64,000 nt of DNA. Origin: Pseudopedobacter sp037968815. GTDB lineage: Bacteria; Bacteroidota; Bacteroidia; Sphingobacteriales; Sphingobacteriaceae. The stretch spans positions 62,001 to 126,000 of the forward strand of contig JBBKWF010000019.1 of assembly GCA_037968815.1 (NCBI GenBank). The letters are read 5' to 3'. Of the stretch, positions 60,773 to 64,000 are shown in pieces; position 1 is the stretch's first letter; each line of letters starts with the position of its first letter. The position numbers were made by a program, and so were the translations under genes. Under the pieces are notes generated by a model. That model was given only the letters and a program-made list of their open reading frames with translations. It was not told the origin of the DNA and ran no database searches.

Positions 60773-60827
60773 ATCTTACAAGGAGTTTAAGTGATCTATT
60801 TCACTACCGTAAGTTAATTTTAATGAT

Positions 60828-62918
60828 TTATTTGACTTCCCATTTTAAAATTGGGAATCCGTCATTTTTATTCTGAGTATCAGCAATCCATGCATCACCT
60901 CCTTTATTTAAATTACTAAGTGTTTTAACACTTTTTAAATCGGATGAAGATATTACAGTACCTTCATTATTATCTACATTTTCTTGCGTAAAAAAAGCTT
61001 GCTTAATGCTAGGTCCTGTTACGCCTAAAATACCTCCAATATTATTAAATCCAGCTATTGTAGATGATACATCACCAATATTGTAACTGTATAGTAGCGA
61101 ACCTGTTTTAAAGTATCCAGCTATACCACCAATGTATTTATTAGAGCTTGAAGAAGAGTTTAAAACTAGTGACCCTGTATTATAACAAGCTTCGATAAGG
61201 TTAGTGTTTACACCATACCCCATAATACCCCCAACTTGTGAGGTCCCTTTTATATCAGCCTTATTATAAGAATTAGAAATAATGACATTATTGCCATATG
61301 CTACAATTCCTCCGGTAGTTCCACCTATTGTAATTGTACTTTCTCCAGCTATTCCCAAGTTACTTACACTACCATCTTTCATATACCCAAATAGGCCATT
61401 TGAAGTTTGTGTATTATCGCTTCTGTTAATGTTAAGGTTGAGAACTCTAAATCCTCCCCCATCAATATTACCACTAAAAGGTCTGTTATTACTTGTGGTT
61501 ATATACCAGCCGATTGGCATATAATTAAACCTATTTAAATCAATATCCTTAATGATTTTAAAGTATTTACCTTCGAAAGTATTTCCTTGGTATACTTGCT
61601 CTGCAAGGTAAACCAATTGACCAGGGTGTGATAATAAAATGGGGTTTGCACTTGTATTACCTTTTCCGCTAGCATCATCAAACTTTTTAATTTCTCCATT
61701 CCAAGCTTTGTTAGGCAATAAGTGAAGCCACTTACCTGGTGTTGTAACAGTTTTATAATTTTCTATTTTATGAAATGTCATGAAGTTCGCGTTATGAAAA
61801 TTATCTGCTCCTCCCATTCCGTCATCATAAGCTGTACGAGAGGCAAATAAGATGTCATTACCATCAAAAATCCAATCTACGTATTGAAAACCTACATTTT
61901 CAGTATCATCATGGGCTAAAACAATTGCGCTAATTTCCCAAGATTCCAAATCTTTTGAACTGGTAAGTGCTAATACATTACGTATCCCACCAGCAGAACG
62001 ATTACCTTCTTTAAATTGTACTGGTGCATAATTAGTAAGCGACCAATACTTATTTGATACAGAGTCATATTTAATGGTGAACTTTGATGTTCCGCCCCAA
62101 AATTGGATTTTTTTAGCAGAACCAGGTTCTATTTTATTATCCGCAGATAAAGAGTAATATCCCGCGTAAATGCCCTCCATTGATGCCAAACGAGTGATAC
62201 ACTTCACCTTTCCATCCTTACCCATTACCGCATTAGACTCTAGCCAGCCTGTTCCATCTATCCAAGCTGGTTTTTCCATTGACTCTGACTTTACCCAACT
62301 TGCTGAATTCAATAAATCAGCACCTTGGGACGCAGAAACAATATAGGCCTTATTACCAGACATCCATTTATTGTTTAAATCCTTGTCATGAAACTCATAG
62401 GCTTTATAAATTCTTCCGTTAGCAAATAGTACTGCAGTAGAAGACCCATGTGCTGGTCCTCCCACTACTATTGTAGGAGAAGACCATGTTTTACCTTCAT
62501 CATCAGACCCTCTAATCACTAGATTTGGTCCATTACTTGTATCTGCACCCATTAGGTAGAGTTTGTTTTGATGATAAAACACACCCGACCAAACTGCACC
62601 CTGAACCGTAGATATTTTAGTCCAAGTTGTCCCATTGTCCTTCGAAACAAAAATCTCTGTTTTATTAGAAAGACCTGTACCAAAAACATCATTAGAAGTT
62701 ATGATATGACCATTCGGTAATTTAACTAAACTTGGAGTGCCTCGGTAAATACCAGAAGACTTTGGGCTATGTACAACCACGTTTCCAGGAACATTACTAA
62801 AACCTATAGGATTTCCTCCATTAGTACTTTTTTTACAACCTGCAGCTGTAATAAAAGGCACTATGAAAAGTAGAGACAGAAAAAGTCCAGCTCTCAATTT
62901 TTTAGTTTTTATCTGCAT
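60828..62918 (-). CDS. BNR sialidase-like lipoprotein with C-terminal GLUG repeats
   Basis: The 696-residue protein has a lipobox ..ITAAGC (Cys28). Residues about 50-400 are the BNR domain with Asp boxes VSKDNGTTW and SDDEGKTWSS. The end FDGNDILFASRTAYDDG..FHNANFMTFHKIENYK parallels the protein at 56451-57650. Residues about 500-640 are GLUG-type repeats (NGLFGYMKDGSVSNLGI, VGGIMGYGVNTNLIEACYNTGSL, IGGIAGYFKTGSLLYSYN), a fold of surface and peptidase-type proteins. It starts within the 3' end of the GH89 gene (17-nt overlap), so translation is probably coupled. Confidence 0.83.
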   Translation of the reverse strand: MQIKTKKLRAGLFLSLLFIVPFITAAGCKKSTNGGNPIGFSNVPGNVVVHSPKSSGIYRGTPSLVKLPNGHIITSNDVFGTGLSNKTEIFVSKDNGTTWTKISTVQGAVWSGVFYHQNKLYLMGADTSNGPNLVIRGSDDEGKTWSSPTIVVGGPAHGSSTAVLFANGRIYKAYEFHDKDLNNKWMSGNKAYIVSASQGADLLNSASWVKSESMEKPAWIDGTGWLESNAVMGKDGKVKCITRLASMEGIYAGYYSLSADNKIEPGSAKKIQFWGGTSKFTIKYDSVSNKYWSLTNYAPVQFKEGNRSAGGIRNVLALTSSKDLESWEISAIVLAHDDTENVGFQYVDWIFDGNDILFASRTAYDDGMGGADNFHNANFMTFHKIENYKTVTTPGKWLHLLPNKAWNGEIKKFDDASGKGNTSANPILLSHPGQLVYLAEQVYQGNTFEGKYFKIIKDIDLNRFNYMPIGWYITTSNNRPFSGNIDGGGFRVLNLNINRSDNTQTSNGLFGYMKDGSVSNLGIAGESTITIGGTTGGIVAYGNNVIISNSYNKADIKGTSQVGGIMGYGVNTNLIEACYNTGSLVLNSSSSSNKYIGGIAGYFKTGSLLYSYNIGDVSSTIAGFNNIGGILGVTGPSIKQAFFTQENVDNNEGTVISSSDLKSVKTLSNLNKGGDAWIADTQNKNDGFPILKWEVK

Positions 62919-64000
62919 TATAGAAAGTACTTATTCGGTTAAAATACTTGTTACTTATTTTTAAAGACTCAGAGATTTCATTACCAACCGGTTTGTCTGA
63001 AAAAGGCATAGATGTATTCACCCAGTTCCATTCCCATTCCTTAACTTTTTCATCTATCGCAGGCAGGTCAGGTGCAATGTTTTTTGCTTTAGCTTTATCA
63101 AGCTCTAGAAAAAACATTTCCCATCTTTTTTTATAAAAACTATTTAACATTCCAGACCATAATCTCCATGAATAATCATGAATCTTACTGTCTTTAGGGC
63201 CCCATGTAGTAATCAGGTTTTTAGCATTTTTCTCATATAGTAGTTCTTCATCTTTGTTAGTTGCCCAACTTTTTGCAGAATTAACCCATGTGCCTAATAA
63301 AAACTCTTTCCTTGTAGCCAATAAAGCATCCATGTCCTGAATTATTTCTATGAATTCATTAGAACGTTTTTTATAAGTAACAAAATCTTTATCTAGGTAT
63401 GCTTTAACAAATAACCTTTGTACAGTATCAGCATAATTGGCCAAAACTTGTCTGCTTACATCTACTAAGTCATACTTAAAACCATCATTGTTTTTGTATT
63501 CTTTTTGTGATTTAATCATTAAGTCCCAAGCAGGGATTAAGTCCTTAGTATCATAAGGTTTATGAGTTTCTGTCCAGTTATTATCTTTATTAAAAGTAGG
63601 GCGCCCTGCTATAATAGATGCTGTGGGACCGCCATGCTCTAAACCACCAGAGTAAACTGTTTTATATAATGCTTGCCAAGCTTTGTTTAGATCCTCAGAA
63701 TACTTTCCGTACCTTCTTGTAATATAACCTTTCAACCATTTATTTATTTCAATAGGCTCTCTTCTCCAAACATTATCTAATAACAATTCATAAATTACTG
63801 GATTCTGTTCAATAGCTTCAGCAGTCATTCCCAAACCTACCATATTCCCAGATTTAGGATTATTTAAGGTGTTTGACGGACCGTTTGCTATTTCATCCAT
63901 TCTGCCATACATCAAATTATTTCCACCGAAATTATTTAACATACACCAAACCCATTGTTTACCGTAAAACGACTCCTTCTTTTCCCAAGCAGGACGGCAT
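62902..64000 (-). CDS. GH89 alpha-N-acetylglucosaminidase, C-terminal part (runs off the right edge)
   Basis: The frame is open to the window end; codons before the ATG at 63942 read CRPAWEKKESFYGKQWVWC, so that ATG is internal. The motif WVWCMLNNFGGNNLMYGRMD, with a following GLGMTAEAIEQNPVIYELL, is characteristic of NAGLU (GH89). The C-terminal all-alpha region continues with WLKGYITRRYG and LDKDFVTYKKRSNEFIEIIQD. The enzyme releases terminal alpha-GlcNAc, as found in heparan sulfate and some mucins. The catalytic N-terminal part lies beyond the window. Confidence 0.9.
   Translation of the reverse strand, partial: CRPAWEKKESFYGKQWVWCMLNNFGGNNLMYGRMDEIANGPSNTLNNPKSGNMVGLGMTAEAIEQNPVIYELLLDNVWRREPIEINKWLKGYITRRYGKYSEDLNKAWQALYKTVYSGGLEHGGPTASIIAGRPTFNKDNNWTETHKPYDTKDLIPAWDLMIKSQKEYKNNDGFKYDLVDVSRQVLANYADTVQRLFVKAYLDKDFVTYKKRSNEFIEIIQDMDALLATRKEFLLGTWVNSAKSWATNKDEELLYEKNAKNLITTWGPKDSKIHDYSWRLWSGMLNSFYKKRWEMFFLELDKAKAKNIAPDLPAIDEKVKEWEWNWVNTSMPFSDKPVGNEISESLKISNKYFNRISTFYNADKN

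Overview
The window looks like chromosome from a Bacteroidota, most likely a Sphingobacteriaceae (Pedobacter-like) bacterium. The evidence is strongly A/T-rich DNA, promoter-like TAnnTTTG boxes, a T9SS-type sorting tail, an LDH-like malate dehydrogenase, Hsp70 of the HscA type, a PepSY-like/DUF2490 pair, a GH20/GH89 glycan-degradation cluster, and short intergenic word repeats (AGAGCCAAGAATCAAGA, GTCGG). No tRNA, rRNA, CRISPR array, insertion sequence or integrase was found.

Layout. 1-2149: a DM13/Ig-like lipoprotein with an outer-membrane barrel protein. 2361-9723 (minus): a run of close-set genes: membrane MutS-like ATPase, flavin/PLP-oxidase-like stress protein, TspO-like membrane protein, histone-deacetylase-fold enzyme, NdpA-like nucleoid protein, a conserved unknown and methionine aminopeptidase. 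9800-18286: OmpA lipoprotein, receiver-only response regulator, rpsO, DUF547, a glycosyltransferase/VOC pair, acyltransferase, methyltransferase, thioesterase, PepSY-like and DUF2490 proteins. 18321-22150 (minus): trpD-trpF-trpB-trpA behind a classical attenuator. The attenuator has a 17-codon leader ORF with three consecutive Trp codons, a pause hairpin, an antiterminator and a terminator; the ORF is too short for ordinary gene callers. trpE, trpG and trpC are not here. 22257-30250: a membrane four-helix protein, an esterase, a PIN/antitoxin pair, SDR-GT2-recR, a LOG protein, truncated hemoglobin, a retropepsin-like protease, mdh and a 91-bp tandem repeat.

30251-39950: hscA, then a three-gene locus for surface fibres. 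It has a small protein with a T9SS-like tail, a 1654-residue fibre protein with about 40 tandem copies of a 26-residue (78-bp) unit plus a YadA-head-like domain, and a fibrinogen-domain protein. This is the best candidate for a poorly described system. 40018-50374: a small coiled-coil protein, a Crp/Fnr-type regulator broken by a one-base frameshift beside an intact pirin gene, small envelope proteins, a DEDDh-GIY-YIG nuclease, FKBP isomerase, a methionine aminotransferase/omega-amidase pair and a class A PBP. 50434-54158: a metallopeptidase/beta-propeller/barrel fusion and MsrB.

54268-64000 (minus): a glycan-catabolic cluster with GH20 hexosaminidase, two paralogous BNR sialidase-like proteins (one fused to GLUG repeats), a DUF3748 propeller lipoprotein, a GxDLY-type SGNH hydrolase and a GH89 alpha-N-acetylglucosaminidase that runs off the right edge. 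Together these would attack an amino-sugar-rich glycan outside the cytoplasm. No SusC/SusD pair is visible inside the window.
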